Below are positions 1-12,297 of a stretch of DNA of 64,000 nucleotides, in pieces. This DNA is from Quillaja saponaria. Taxonomy: Eukaryota > Streptophyta > Magnoliopsida > Fabales > Quillajaceae. The DNA lies in assembly GCA_029379385.1 (NCBI GenBank), contig CM055611.1, positions 6,634,001 through 6,698,000 of the forward strand, in the 5' to 3' direction. The notes under the pieces were generated by a model. The model searched no databases. It was given only the letters and a program-made list of their open reading frames with translations, and was not told where the DNA came from. A program made the translations under genes and the position numbers. Positions within the stretch are counted from its first letter, which is position 1. Every line of letters starts with the position of its first letter.

Positions 1-955
1 CTTCTTGGTTTCATGATCTTTGCTTATTTTTTTCCCTTGTCTCGGCTGATTATAGAGAACTCCAGTACCTTCTTAATAGGCAGTCTTGAACCATTTACTT
101 CCTTGTCGTGCCTTGCCTTCTTTTCTCTTATGTTGAAGTTTAGCCTCTATTTTGCCCAAGTTCTTTAGCTGATCATGAACTCCTTCTTTTGGAAGTTGCA
201 ACCACTTCATGCTAGCTTCTTCGTTGTAGGTGTGTTTAGCCTTACTTGTCATGTTAATGTCCTTCTAGTCTAGTGTAAATCCCTTTAGCATCTAAGATAT
301 TTCATTCTCCTCTTTTGCTTCAAGTTTGCAATTTCAGTTTAGGAGTATTTTGTTCTACCAGTCCTTCCCTTACAGTAGCTCTAAGTAGCCTTTTTCCAAT
401 TGTTCCTTGTCAGCCAAGGGAGGTATTTCTTGGACTTGCAGAGCTGAAGGTAGTGTCCTTCCTCTACACCTTGCTCAAAATGTGGGGCAGCCAAGCTTGG
501 TATAGTAGCTAAGTCCTCCTTTCCTTCTAGTTGTGGAAGTCTCTATAGTATTGTGGCTGACTTTGCAAGGGTGACAAAAATCTTAGTGCTTGGTAAGATG
601 GGTGAGCTACTTTTACTTGTTAAATTATTGGATAATCCTTTAAGTTGAAGTATTTTTATGGTGGTTTGATGAATTAAGGGTATGAAATTAGTGAGTTAGG
701 AATGATAAAGGTTATGGCTAAAAGGTGAATTGGTTATTTGCTCAGGGTGTTGAATTAAAGATTTGTTGTAAGGGTGATTACAAGCTTGGTAACCATGTTA
801 ATGGTGGATTTGGTATTGATTGTGGTTAAACTTCCATAATCCAAGTTGTTGGTAGTTCCTAAATAATGAATTTAATTCTAAAGCTAATGTTTAGAACTCG
901 AGTAAAATGGAATTGAGAAAGTTGTGTTGGTCTCTTGGAGTTGATATATACACAC

Positions 956-994
<39 letters not shown>

Positions 995-2257
995 TGATGA
1001 GATGAGTGCCCTTAAGGTGTTTGTTAGAAAGCCTCAAAGAAACTAGTTATAATCTTATGGGTAAAACTTGGTATATATAATTCTTGGTGATTAGTTATTA
1101 TTGGAAGTTAAATAAAAAGTTCCTAAACAAGAGCAAAGAATGGATGGTTAATGTGGTGAGTTGAGGACTTAATGAAAGTGAGCAGTGAGTATGAACAAAG
1201 GATAGTTAATTAAGGATAAAATATTGAGAATGAGAGTTACGTGGTTATTGAGGGGATGCAAGGTAAATTTGATGGGTTAGAGAAATGTAGTATTTCGAGT
1301 GTTTTCGATATTGAATTAAATTAAGAGTCATAAATAGAAAATGAAGCTTAAGGTATTGAGATGTTTTCTACAAATTTTTTTTACCTGGTTCTAACTATAT
1401 TCTTTGTGAGAGCTATTGGAATATACCTTGGTCTATGTAGATTTTAGGCGAGCTTTAGTCAGTCCAGAGGACTTTGTCGAGTGTTGTGGTTAGAATTAGC
1501 TTAGGACATTTGAATGAGACATGTTCATAACATATCAAAGATACATGTAGATACATATGGAGTGGTTCAGGTCTTAATTCCATGATATATGTATTTTGGA
1601 GGTGTTAAAAGTCATGGTTGTGATTTTTGGGTCCTGATTGAACCTGTTTTGAAGTAATTGATATTGGGGTTCTTAAAGGATGAATTAGGAGTAGAGTGTT
1701 GTAGATGAAATGTTCCTAACACCTTGATAAGCTATACTAGAAAGTTTCATAATTTATTTCCCAAGCATGAGAATCCTATAAGCATCGAAATTAGAGGTTG
1801 GCAACTAGGAATTTTACGAGAGCCCTGTTTTTGTTCATGTGAGGAATTAAGTGAATTCAAGGCTGATTTTAGGAAAAGTTTCTAAATAATAAAGATAGCT
1901 AACTTCCTAAAATTAATGTTTAAACTTAGTTTTGTTGAATTGGGTTAAGTATGTAAGTTAAAATCAAACATATATCTAAGAGGGAGGGGGGGGTTGTGAA
2001 AAGGCATAAAAGGAGTAAATTATAAATAAATACTTGAAACTCAATATCTCTAGATTTTTGTAATTAAAAAGTTATAATTTATAAAATTGATAAACTAAAT
2101 AATATGTGGAAAATGTAATTGCAGCTTCATAAAGTATTGTTGAATCAATGACACACATGAGCACAAGAGGATGTCACGAATAAGATTTGTAAACCAGTGA
2201 GTGGTTAATTATTATCCATTGGTTGCTGGATTAGTGTGTTTGATTGTTTGATGTATT

Positions 2258-2294
<37 letters not shown>

Positions 2295-3337
2295 GTTATA
2301 TAGTGATAAATAAGAATCATATTGCTAGGATTGACTATTTGAATTACGTTGATGTTTGAAATTGTTTGTGGTTGATAAGGGTTAACGAAATGTTTTTCTT
2401 TTCGAAATATTTTTATTTATGAAATAAAATCTTGGTGCACCAAGAATGTTTTGAGATATTCTAATTTTGATAAGTGTTTTAAAAGAATTGAGTACTCAGC
2501 CTCGGTGGGTGGATTTGGAGAAAGAGATTCAATTATTATGATTTCAGTGATTTTGTTTATAATTCTATTTGGTGTGCGAGTGCAAAACTACCTGGTGAGA
2601 ATGGTATGCAGGGCTGAGTTAGTCAGTTGGTCTTTTGTATGATTTGTGTGATTTGATTATTTTTATTGGATTGTATAGAGTATTACTCGAATTTTGCTTT
2701 CCAAGCTTTATGTTTTCTGTAATTATGTACCTATAACCTTAGCTATTTAAAAATTTATAATATACTGATATTAATTTAATTGATTATATATAATATACAT
2801 GTGTTGAGTGATGCTAATATCTTTTGGGTACGATTTTCCACTCACTAAGTCCATAGGACTCTCCCTTCTTTGTTGATTTTTTTTTAGTAATAAGATTTCA
2901 CGAGAAGGCAATTACTGATATTGGGCTTGCCAAGTGTTTGGCGGCAAGGAATATTCAGAATCTCATACTTGAAGTCAAAAATGAAAGTTAGCAATCACAC
3001 TAGAGTTGTGGGATGTCTGATTTTGTGTTATATAATAATCTAGGTATTGTTATTTATGACATGACTAGAGCGGAGCTCCTTTGTGTAATTTTGTAGCTAT
3101 TGTGATCTGTTTATATATAAGTAGGCGTACTTGTTTATATTTTGGGCATGTTCCATATTGAAGGGAACCTTTGTCGAAATTTTTAGTATATAAACTTTTA
3201 CAGTTAACTTATGTTTTATAAAATTTGTTTTAATGCATTGATTTAGTCAATAATCATATAAATTTATTTACTTTGAAGTCAGGGTTACGGAGAATTGGTT
3301 TCCTAATTCTCGACTATGCCTCCGTGGGGGTGTGACA
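1..3337 (+). mobile_element. Solo LTR, 3.7-kb family, copy a (left end outside window)
   Basis: The right end GGGGTGTGACA at 3327-3337 is the shared 3' end of an LTR family seen at least seven times here. It is followed by AAAAG (3338-3342), a possible target duplication whose partner lies outside the window. Family landmarks appear in the usual order: a CT-rich stretch, a TA repeat at 963-992, a segment with the 'aggaattaag' motif near 1842, the conserved short hairpin near 2845 and the GGGCTTGCC motif near 2924. No gag or pol follows, so it is read as a solo LTR. There is no open reading frame of note. Confidence 0.75.
963..992. repeat. (TA)n microsatellite
   Basis: An uninterrupted TA run of about 30 bp inside LTR copy a. 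A similar run lies at about 2262-2290. Confidence 0.9.
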
Positions 3338-4505
3338 AAAAGAGAAAAGACATATAAAATCAAATTAATAAAACATTCAAATGAAAAATAAAAGAAAATA
3401 AAGGAAGCTAATGTATTATCGAATTGACATGAATATCTAAAAATAATAGATTTAATAATAAATATTCAAGTTCATTTATGTTAGATATTAATTCAAGTTG
3501 AATGTATGTACACTTTAATTACCTAAGGATAAAAAAAGATCAATGCTCATAAACAAATTAAACCAAGAATAATGTATAACATATGAAAGCAATAAAAATG
3601 AACTTTTTCATTCTCCAAATTTACATGTATTTCATATTTCATGAAATATAGATATACATATATATATATCTTCCTGAAACACTCATCTTAGAAATAAAGT
3701 ACAAAAAATATAAAAGATTTATTTTTTCCAAATTTGCATATCAATCATATATCATAAAAGAAATAAACATTCTTTCTTGAAACAAACAACATACAAAACA
3801 TACAAAAAATTTACTTTTCCCAATTGTAAGAATTAAGTTTGTTTCACAAACTAACTAGTAGTTAAATTGATAAGCACCTAACAAGGTGTCCTTCACGTCA
3901 TTTGTAATATATCTGTTAACTTCCGACTCCTTCTTTAGAAAATGACATGTATTTGTTGATGCAAATGCCTAAGTTTTGAACTATCTCACTCTTGTGTCGT
4001 TAAGACTTGTCAGAATCTTATAGTTGAAAATGATCCAAAATTCAGCAACTGTAAAGTGAATTTTTTTTTTTGAAAAGAAGAGATAGCTATTAGATCTTGT
4101 CAAAATACATTTGCTTCTAACATCAATTAATTTTGAATAACACCTAAAACTTCTGAAATCATTAATTATACATATAACTTGAACATAAAGTTACAATCCA
4201 AATTCCTACAAAACCTAATTAAACTTACAAAATAAGTGATACATAGGACATTTGCAAAAGAAAAAAGAAGAAAAAAAAAACCTGAGGAAGAGGTAAATAT
4301 TATTACCTCAGAAAAAGTAATCTGCAAACCAAACTATCCTATTAGAGTTCCATTGATATCAGTCTAACACTACCTTCCATTGTTACAAAATGTTGCAGAA
4401 TGTTGCAGAAACTCCTTTGTACTATGGTAGCAGCTGCATTATAACTTAGAACTATTTAATAGAGTTGTTTTAAAAGATGAAGACCAATAGTTTTCACACA
4501 AAAAG
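3338..4505. other. Spacer between inverted LTRs, no gene seen
   Basis: AT-rich DNA with short poly-A runs and no recognisable gene or element. It separates the 3' ends of two LTRs of the same family that point towards each other. Confidence 0.5.
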
Positions 4506-7500
4506 TGTCACACCTCTCACGAAGTCATGACAGGCTAAAAGATTAGATAACTAAACTTCTATAACCTTGACTTCAAAACAATGAAATAAATACAACTCTT
4601 GACTCAATTAAAGAATAAAAATAAATTTTATAAAACATAAGTTAACTATAAAAGTTTATTTACTGAAACATATAACAATTTACTAAAAATTTTGGCAGAA
4701 GTCCCCAATAAAGTGAAATAGGCCCATATACTATAAACAACAATATTCTTGGTTTTATATAATAATAACAACAAAAACAAAGACCACAAGGAGCTCCGCT
4801 TTGTTTCTCATCACAATAACAAATAACTAGAATATTACACAACATAAGACTAGACACATCACTGCTCTAGTATGACTACAAACTTCTATCCCTGACTTCA
4901 AGTATGAGATTTCGAATATACTTGGTCATACTCTATCAACAGGTCACGAGCTTGGCAAAACAATATACTGAATCCTGTTACTAAAAAAAAAAAAATATAT
5001 CAACTGAAGAAGGGTGACTCCTATGGACTCAGTGAGTGGAAAATCATACCCATAGAGTATTAGCATCACTCAACACACGTAAATAATATATAAGTCAATT
5101 AATATAAACATATCATATATTTCTAAAAACTACTAAGAGTACAAGTATACGATTATGAAAATATACAACTTAGAAAGCATAGTTCAAATAATACTTTGTA
5201 TAATCCAATCAAAGAAATCAGATCACACCAAGGGCTAACTGAGTAACTTAGCTCTGCACACCACTCTCACCTGGCAGTTTTGTGCCTGCACACCAAACAT
5301 AATCACTGAATCTCCTTCTCCAAATCCATGCACCGAGAAATCAATATAAATCTTCAAATTCTCGTTTTTTTCATAGTTCAAACGTTGAATTCAAATTAAA
5401 CTCATTATTTAGAGTTAATTAAAAATTTAAGCTATGCATTCTTATCATTAATACAATAAAATTTATAACTTTCCTTTTCCAATTCAAAAAATCAATATTT
5501 GGTATAGATATATTTGTTTATGAAAGTTTTCTATTAAGCCATTGCATGTCAAGTAGTATGAATTGTACTTTATGTAATAAGGTCGATAATGAAGAGACAT
5601 TTTAGAAGTCTTGATAATGCATAGGGTAGAAGGAAACAATTAGAAAAGATAGAAAATAGTAGTGAGTTAAAACTGCTGAAACTGTCTAAACTTGTGGTTT
5701 GAACTAGTGTTCACTCTAACAATCATATTTTCTTCTAGGAAATTCCAAATCTAGTTTTGTAAAATTTATTAAAAATAAGCATATAAATTCAATCACTAGG
5801 ATTATTATAACAATGACGAGTGAGAGTTGAAAAAAACAAAAGATTATTTTATTTTACTAGACACGTGTAGTTTTATAATAGTATATTATTTGTAATTTTT
5901 AGATTTATATATCAATACAATTTATTCTTTGAAGTTGTATCAAATTCTAAAAAATACAAGATTTTGGCAGCTCTGACCTTGCCTTAGTTAATTGAACAAA
6001 ATTTTCTCTAGTAAAAAGGAAATCCAATTCCTTTTGTTTGATTTATCAATAGACAAGTATATCGTTATATATAGGTATCATATGTATTATTTAGATGTGT
6101 GTATTAGTACAATTAATTATTTAAAGTTCACTTACAGCATTTGTACGATTCCAAGTTGTCAACCTCTAATTCCGATGCTTATAAAATTCTCATACTTGGG
6201 AAATAAATTATGAAACTTTCCAGTATAGTTTTTCAAGATGTTAGGAACATTTCATCTATAGCTCTTACTCCTAATTCATCCTTTAAAAGCCCCTAATCTC
6301 ACTTACTTGAAAACAGGTACAGTCAGGACCCAAAAATCTAAACCATGACTTCCAAAACCTCCAAAATACACACAACATGAAATTAAGACTTAAAACCTTC
6401 ATATTTATACTTTAATATGTTAGGAACAACTTTTATTCAGAGACCCTAAGCTAATTCCAATCACAATCCTCGACAAAGTCTCCCGGATTGACTAAAGCTT
6501 GCTAAAAATTCTGCATAGACCTAGCTGCAGTCCACTAGCTCTAACGATAAGTATACTTGGAACCTGGTTACAAAATTTTGTATATATTATTTCAAGACCT
6601 AAGCTACATTTTCTCTTTAGAACTCATAATTTAATTCATCATCGAAGGCACCCGAAATATAAAATTTCTCTAATCTATAAATATGGCCCTGCATCCCTTC
6701 AAAGCCTCTTAACTCTCATTTTCCAATACTTTACTTACAACTAACACTCCTTTGTTCACACCCATTACTCATTTTTATTAACTCCTTAACTTACAACATT
6801 AATTAACCATTATCTTCTCTTGTTTATGAACTTTTATTCAAATTCCAACAATAACTAACCACCAAGACTTAAACCTACCAAGTGTTACTCATAAAGTTAT
6901 AACTAGTTTTCTTGTAGTCATTTTATCAAATATCTTGAATGCAGGATTTCCTTCCATTAATGTGTGTGTATATATATATATGTATTTCCCAAAATTAATT
7001 AATATACCACATCAATTCAACATTACTAATAATTCCCACATTAGTTTTAAAGTTAACTGAACCCTTTAGAAGCTACTACTTACTTAGATCATAAAGATTT
7101 AACAATAACCCACACCAAACCTCCATTATTCAACCTTAACCCATCCCTTTTCTTGTTTCTTATTCAAGATTCTTAATTCAATTCCATATAATCCCTCAAC
7201 CATAACACTAACTCACAAGAATACCATCAATTTGAAGTAATTAATCTACAAAACCTTAAGACTAAGAATTAGCCTCACCCTTTACCAAGTAACTAAGTTG
7301 CTGCCACCCATCATACAACTTGTCATGCCAACTTGGTGCTGAAAGGGAGCTGCTCCTTGGTTGGGGGAGGGTTCATGGTTGTAGGATTCTTTCCCCTGCT
7401 ATCCAATCACCATCTAGTAACCTTGAAGCTTACGACCAACACCTAACATGGAGTCCATGACAGCATGATGAAAAAGTGAGTTTAAAACACTTTCATCTCT

Positions 7501-8208
7501 TGCAAGGTAATAAAATAAAACAAAGGAAATGAGGTTATTACAAAGGTTAAAGGAAGCTCCAAGGATCTCTAACCCTTGAACGGCTATTTACAGCCAGCAA
7601 AAAATTGAAGTTGACGGAGGAAGGAACGACCAGCCCAAGAGAAAGGAAGGCTCCACGGCTTCCAAGGAAGAAATCCATGACCAAGCAAAACAATGAACTC
7701 CCAAAACATAATATGGTCTCGACAAGTAAAGAAGAGAACGATGAATGAAAATCGGTTTAGGAAAACACCTAGAAAAATCTAGATACAGGGGAGGGGAATC
7801 AAACAAAAGAGAAAGAGATAGAAGAAAAATAGATAAAATAAATAAATGGGAAAATAAATAAAAATTAAAGGAAGTCTGGGTCAAAGTGAAGGAGTAAAGT
7901 TGTTGTGTATATTTTTCTTGCTTTGTTTATATATACATAGGCACATGTCAATTATATTGTTTACTTATTTAATTTACTTGTAGTGGAGATTAAATCTTAA
8001 TATATTTATATCTATGCACTAATTATTCACTCACTTGAATTTACTTTATGACAACAAATACACAACATTTTGAAATCGTATACTAAGGTTACACTAAGAT
8101 CAAATTATATCATATTTAACTATCTGTTATTTAATTAATTTGTTTATCTTATAACGTAAATTAACACATTGTGTCTAAAATTTGATTTTACATTATTGGG
8201 TTATAACA
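4506..8208 (-). mobile_element. Complete solo LTR, 3.7-kb family, copy b
   Basis: Read on the minus strand it starts TGTTATAACCC (8208 downwards) and ends GGTGTGACA at 4506. It is flanked by a perfect 5-bp target duplication AAAAG at 4501-4505 and 8209-8213. The termini form the short imperfect inverted repeat typical of LTRs. Length is 3,703 bp. No primer-binding site, gag or pol is present, so it is best explained as a solo LTR left by LTR-LTR recombination. The conserved hairpin segment lies near 5025 (minus strand). A non-autonomous element with other ends is less likely. Confidence 0.85.
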
Positions 8209-8213
8209 AAAAG

Positions 8214-9796
8214 AGTATTTTCTTTTGCAAGAGTAACATTAGAATATATAATTTTTACACAATTTAAGACTCCAATAACAATTAATTAGGCATATACATA
8301 AAAAATAAAATTTTCTTTCACTAAGTGTACCATTTAAAAATATGATATTTACATAATTCAAGCATCCAATAACTATAATTAGCCGTATATATCTTTCTTT
8401 CATGATGCATCACTGGCCAACTAAATAGTTTATAGAAGAAGGAAACAAAAAAAATAATTTGATTCAAAACCACAAAAAAAAAAAAAAAATCTTGACTCTT
8501 TTGCTTCATCTAATTCTCATCAGTCCGTTATATCCATAAATGATTTTTCACTTTGCCCCAAGTTGCAGAGCTCCATTCCTAGCATTTGAATACATATATT
8601 TATAAACAATACCATTTGTTGCTAGCCAGACATGCATTCTGAATGAATGTCTTTTCTCCATTTTAGCAACCTTTGTTCTTCTATTAATTATTTGAAAATT
8701 TTATATAAATGACTAATGAGATTTTTAATACATATTGGGAATTAGTTGGAAGGGCTTTGCTAGTTGTAAATAGTTTTGGTTTATCAAACAACAAAATTCA
8801 TTTGGAAACAATAACAAAAAATAACAATATTGCAGGCTTTTGCCTTTCGAGGATGAGAATAGAGACATCATAAACTCAAACAAATAGCAACATCAGAATC
8901 TCAAATGAATTTGTTATTTATTCTTATTGTTCATGTTTTTTGGAAAGCCGGAAGAAAAATGCTTTAGTTATGCTTTTGTATAGCATTATCATACCTTCAG
9001 ATTTTCAATTTTCCAAATTGAGAATGAATTAAACATGATGGATTTAGGCTCATCAACTGAGGCTTGAATAAATATAATCCAATATTTTTCTCTTTCATCA
9101 ATATCATACCTGAGGTTGGTGAAAATACTAAACCTTGTTCGATTTTGCCATAAAAGAGTACATTCTGGAACTTAGAGGATTGATTTCACTTCTCATCAAA
9201 TTGGAAAAGTAACACTTTCTGCATTAGATGAAGCCACTTCCCCAGCATTTAGACAGCAAAAACTACAAACTACTTCAAAATTTACATTCATTTCAAAAAA
9301 AACTCAAAATTTATGTTTATTGCAAAGATACATAAGATCAAAAACATAGCCCTATAACTCGTAACCAAAAAGCCAAGCACAAATTTGCCTTCACCTTAAC
9401 AGTCCCTAGGTAGAGAAAGTTAGGGTTCTTGTAGATATAAATAAAGGCAGGAGTGGGCATTTTGTAGCTCAGAGAGAGCGAGAGAGATAAAGTTATCAAA
9501 ATAGTGCAAAATTGTTGGTTCTAAACTTAGAGGACCGATGTCCCTTTCCCATCAACTTGGAGAAGTGACACTTTCAGCTAGGTGAAGGAGTGATTTCTAT
9601 GTTTTTTCTTTTTTCTATTTTAATTTGATATTAATGTAAAATGACATCAAAAACCTTAACCTAGAAAACTTAGTAAGTAAATATAATAGGTATTGTATGG
9701 TATTTTGAGTTAAAAGCCAGAGTACACCATAAGGGTATTCTATAATTTAGTATAGTAGAGATAAAGAAGTAGAAATAAATTTAACTTAATAATTTA
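8214..9796. other. Intergenic AT-rich stretch with a short duplicated segment
   Basis: No convincing gene. Two related segments of about 65 bp, starting near 9169 and 9524 (both contain 'aacttagagga' and a variant of 'catcaanttgganaagt'), lie about 355 bp apart. Between them is a TATA-like site (TATAAATAAAGG near 9437) followed by a GA-rich tract. This might be an old repeat end or a small non-coding transcript; I cannot tell. Confidence 0.35.
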
Positions 9797-10364
9797 GTGT
9801 CCGCCCATATCTCAATTCTATTATTATAAAATAGACTAAAGTTGATAACTATTGCACAAGCATTTTAATTTGAGACATTAAATTACAAAATGGCACCATA
9901 ACACTATGAGTTACAAACAACTAATATATGACAATACTTTATATCATTAATATATCGTGATATTTATTAGTAAATTATAAAAGATAGAAAACTATATACG
10001 TTTGTGCTTAATATTTCAATACATACTTTCTCTAAAAAAAAAAAAAAAAACTAATATATGACAATACTTTATATCATTAATATATCGTGATATTTATTAG
10101 TAAATTATAAAAGATAAGAAAACTAAATATGTTTGTGCTTAATATTTCAAAACATACTTTCTCCCAAAAAAAAAGAAAAAAAAAGAATAAAGTGAAATTA
10201 TTAAAATATTTGATCAAATTTATCAATATTTAACATATTAAATGTATTGATTTCGATATATACTTCTAAAACACATATATATATATATATATTTGAAACA
10301 AGTTGCAAACCTTCAAAACAAATGAGTAAAATAATTATATGTTTGGATCAATACGCAAGAGTAT
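9797..10364. repeat. Dispersed repeat R1, copy 1, with internal 130-bp tandem duplication
   Basis: Similar to 53969-54437 over nearly its whole length, apart from an extra 130-bp unit. That unit starts at 9921 and again at 10051, with the join at a poly-A run (about 10034-10050). The two units differ at only a few bases. The family is not recognised; there is no coding potential. Its right part keeps an empty site where the other copy carries a CACTA end. Confidence 0.7.
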
Positions 10365-11100
10365 CTCAATAGCTAGTAAAACTTAAGTAATGAATCATAC
10401 AATTGTATATCATATTTATTTAGTATAACTTAAAATATTTAATTATTACTAATAATCATCAACAATTTAATTGAATATAAATTTAAAGTTACCTTTTAAA
10501 CATTTATTTAATACCTTAAAAAAATTGCCCACTGGTATTAGTATTAGTTGATTTGGTTTTCTATTATTGTACTTATCTTAACAGTTTTCTTCTTCACTTG
10601 GTTGTACAATTCTTCTCCGTTTTCAGTATTCCCTTATGCCTGAAAATTAGAAAAAGGATTTAATAGCAGATCAATTTTTACTGTGTAATCTACTTAATTA
10701 TCTAATTTCCTTTTTATTTATTGTAATTTTCCATAGACATACATTCACTTAGAAAATAGAATATCTCATAAAAATGGGAAACTCACGTGTGAACGAAGGC
10801 TATCAACAATGTCATCTATCCAGGTATCATGATATAAATATTTATCATTTATTGATATTGATAAGAATTTCGAAAATAATCAAGAAAAACAATTAAAAAA
10901 ATTATTGATCATAAGTAATTATGTATATTAAAATTTCTAAAAAATTATTTAAGAAAATAAATGTTTTCATAGATAGCGCTGATTCTTTTATCGTGCTTTA
11001 TCATAGTAAAATAGCTTAAGTTAACCATACATAACAGCCAAAATTGATTACCCACCTTTATTAGGTAAAAGCTTGCGTTTGTAGTAATAATTAATTATTA
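10365..11100. other. Nothing recognised
   Basis: AT-rich, without long open frames or recognisable repeat ends. Confidence 0.4.
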
Positions 11101-12239
11101 ATCAATCTATGAATGAAAAACTCTCTTTAATTAGAGTTAACACCAAATATATGCAAGGTGTGAGCTAAGTTCATTTGGGCTAGCCAGCTGAAATTCAATT
11201 GGTTAATGGACTGGTTGTCTAACTAAATTTGGGCCTAACTCAAATGATGTTAATTGGGTTAAGACCTATGTAGTGGGTCACCTGGTGAGTGAAATTATGT
11301 CCCTATCTAATGTTGTTATTTAGAGATAAAAGAGAATAAAGACTTGGATTTGAATCCTACTAAATAGGGATTCTCGGTTAAAGGTGTTAAAAGAGAAAAG
11401 ATAGTTGCTGGTAATGATTCAAAGGAAAAGATAAAGATTTGACTTATCTTATTGGTTCAGAGTTGGTATCTCAACAGGCTTGGATATTTATTAGGGCTCG
11501 TGGACTCATTGAAGCAATTTGGGTCAATTAGCTAAGTAGGGTTATCAAGTCTGCTGAGTTAAACCAAGCCAAGGATAATTTGGTGTATCTAAATTGCATT
11601 CAATGTCAAACCCTACTTCTAAGGGATAATAGAGATATGAAGCACCAGAAAATCGTTATTTGGGCTAACTGAGGCAAAAATTAGTTGTTAAAAATCCAAG
11701 AATGTCAGCTAACAGGGGCTGTAACCCACTTCAGTTGTTAGCTATGCTTTTACATTGGTGGATGCTTAGTTAGAAAGTTAAAGGAGAACGTGGCAGATAG
11801 GCTTAGTGGGTTAATGACTAGGTTTTCTTGTATAAATAGGACTAGAGTTATAATTTGTAAAACACTCCAACGTCAAACGACAATAATCCAACTTCAATTC
11901 AATTCCTATTTTACATTCAGCCTTTATTACTTTATTTACAGTATTTCTTAACATGCTTTATTTACAGTATCCTTTTACATGCTTTATTGCACTTATTTAT
12001 GACTTTCATTTACTAATTCATACCCAATAGTTACATTCTAATCGTATCAAGCCACTTAGTATCCTAGAAACCCATTGTCTAATAAACAGAGTCCCTTTCT
12101 TAGCTAAATCGCTTGAATGTGGGAATCAAGAGTTGCGAAGTTAGTCGAGTCACCTAGGTTGATCTCTATAGAAAAGTATTTCGCAAACAATTAGTAATTA
12201 ATTTTAGGTAAGTAGCAAAAAATATATATATATATATAT
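11101..12239 (+). other. LTR-like or promoter-like segment, unassigned
   Basis: A TATA box (TATAAATAGG, 11831-11840) follows a region richer in G than its surroundings, and downstream is a CT/A-rich leader. Around 11925-11985 a short motif (tttatttacagtat) is duplicated. This resembles the U3-R-U5 order of a plant LTR, but I could not find paired TG/CA ends or a target duplication, so the assignment stays open. Confidence 0.3.
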
Positions 12240-12297
12240 TTTTTTTTTTAAGATGAAAATGAACTTTTACATTAAGGAAACTCCTTAATTACAAGAA

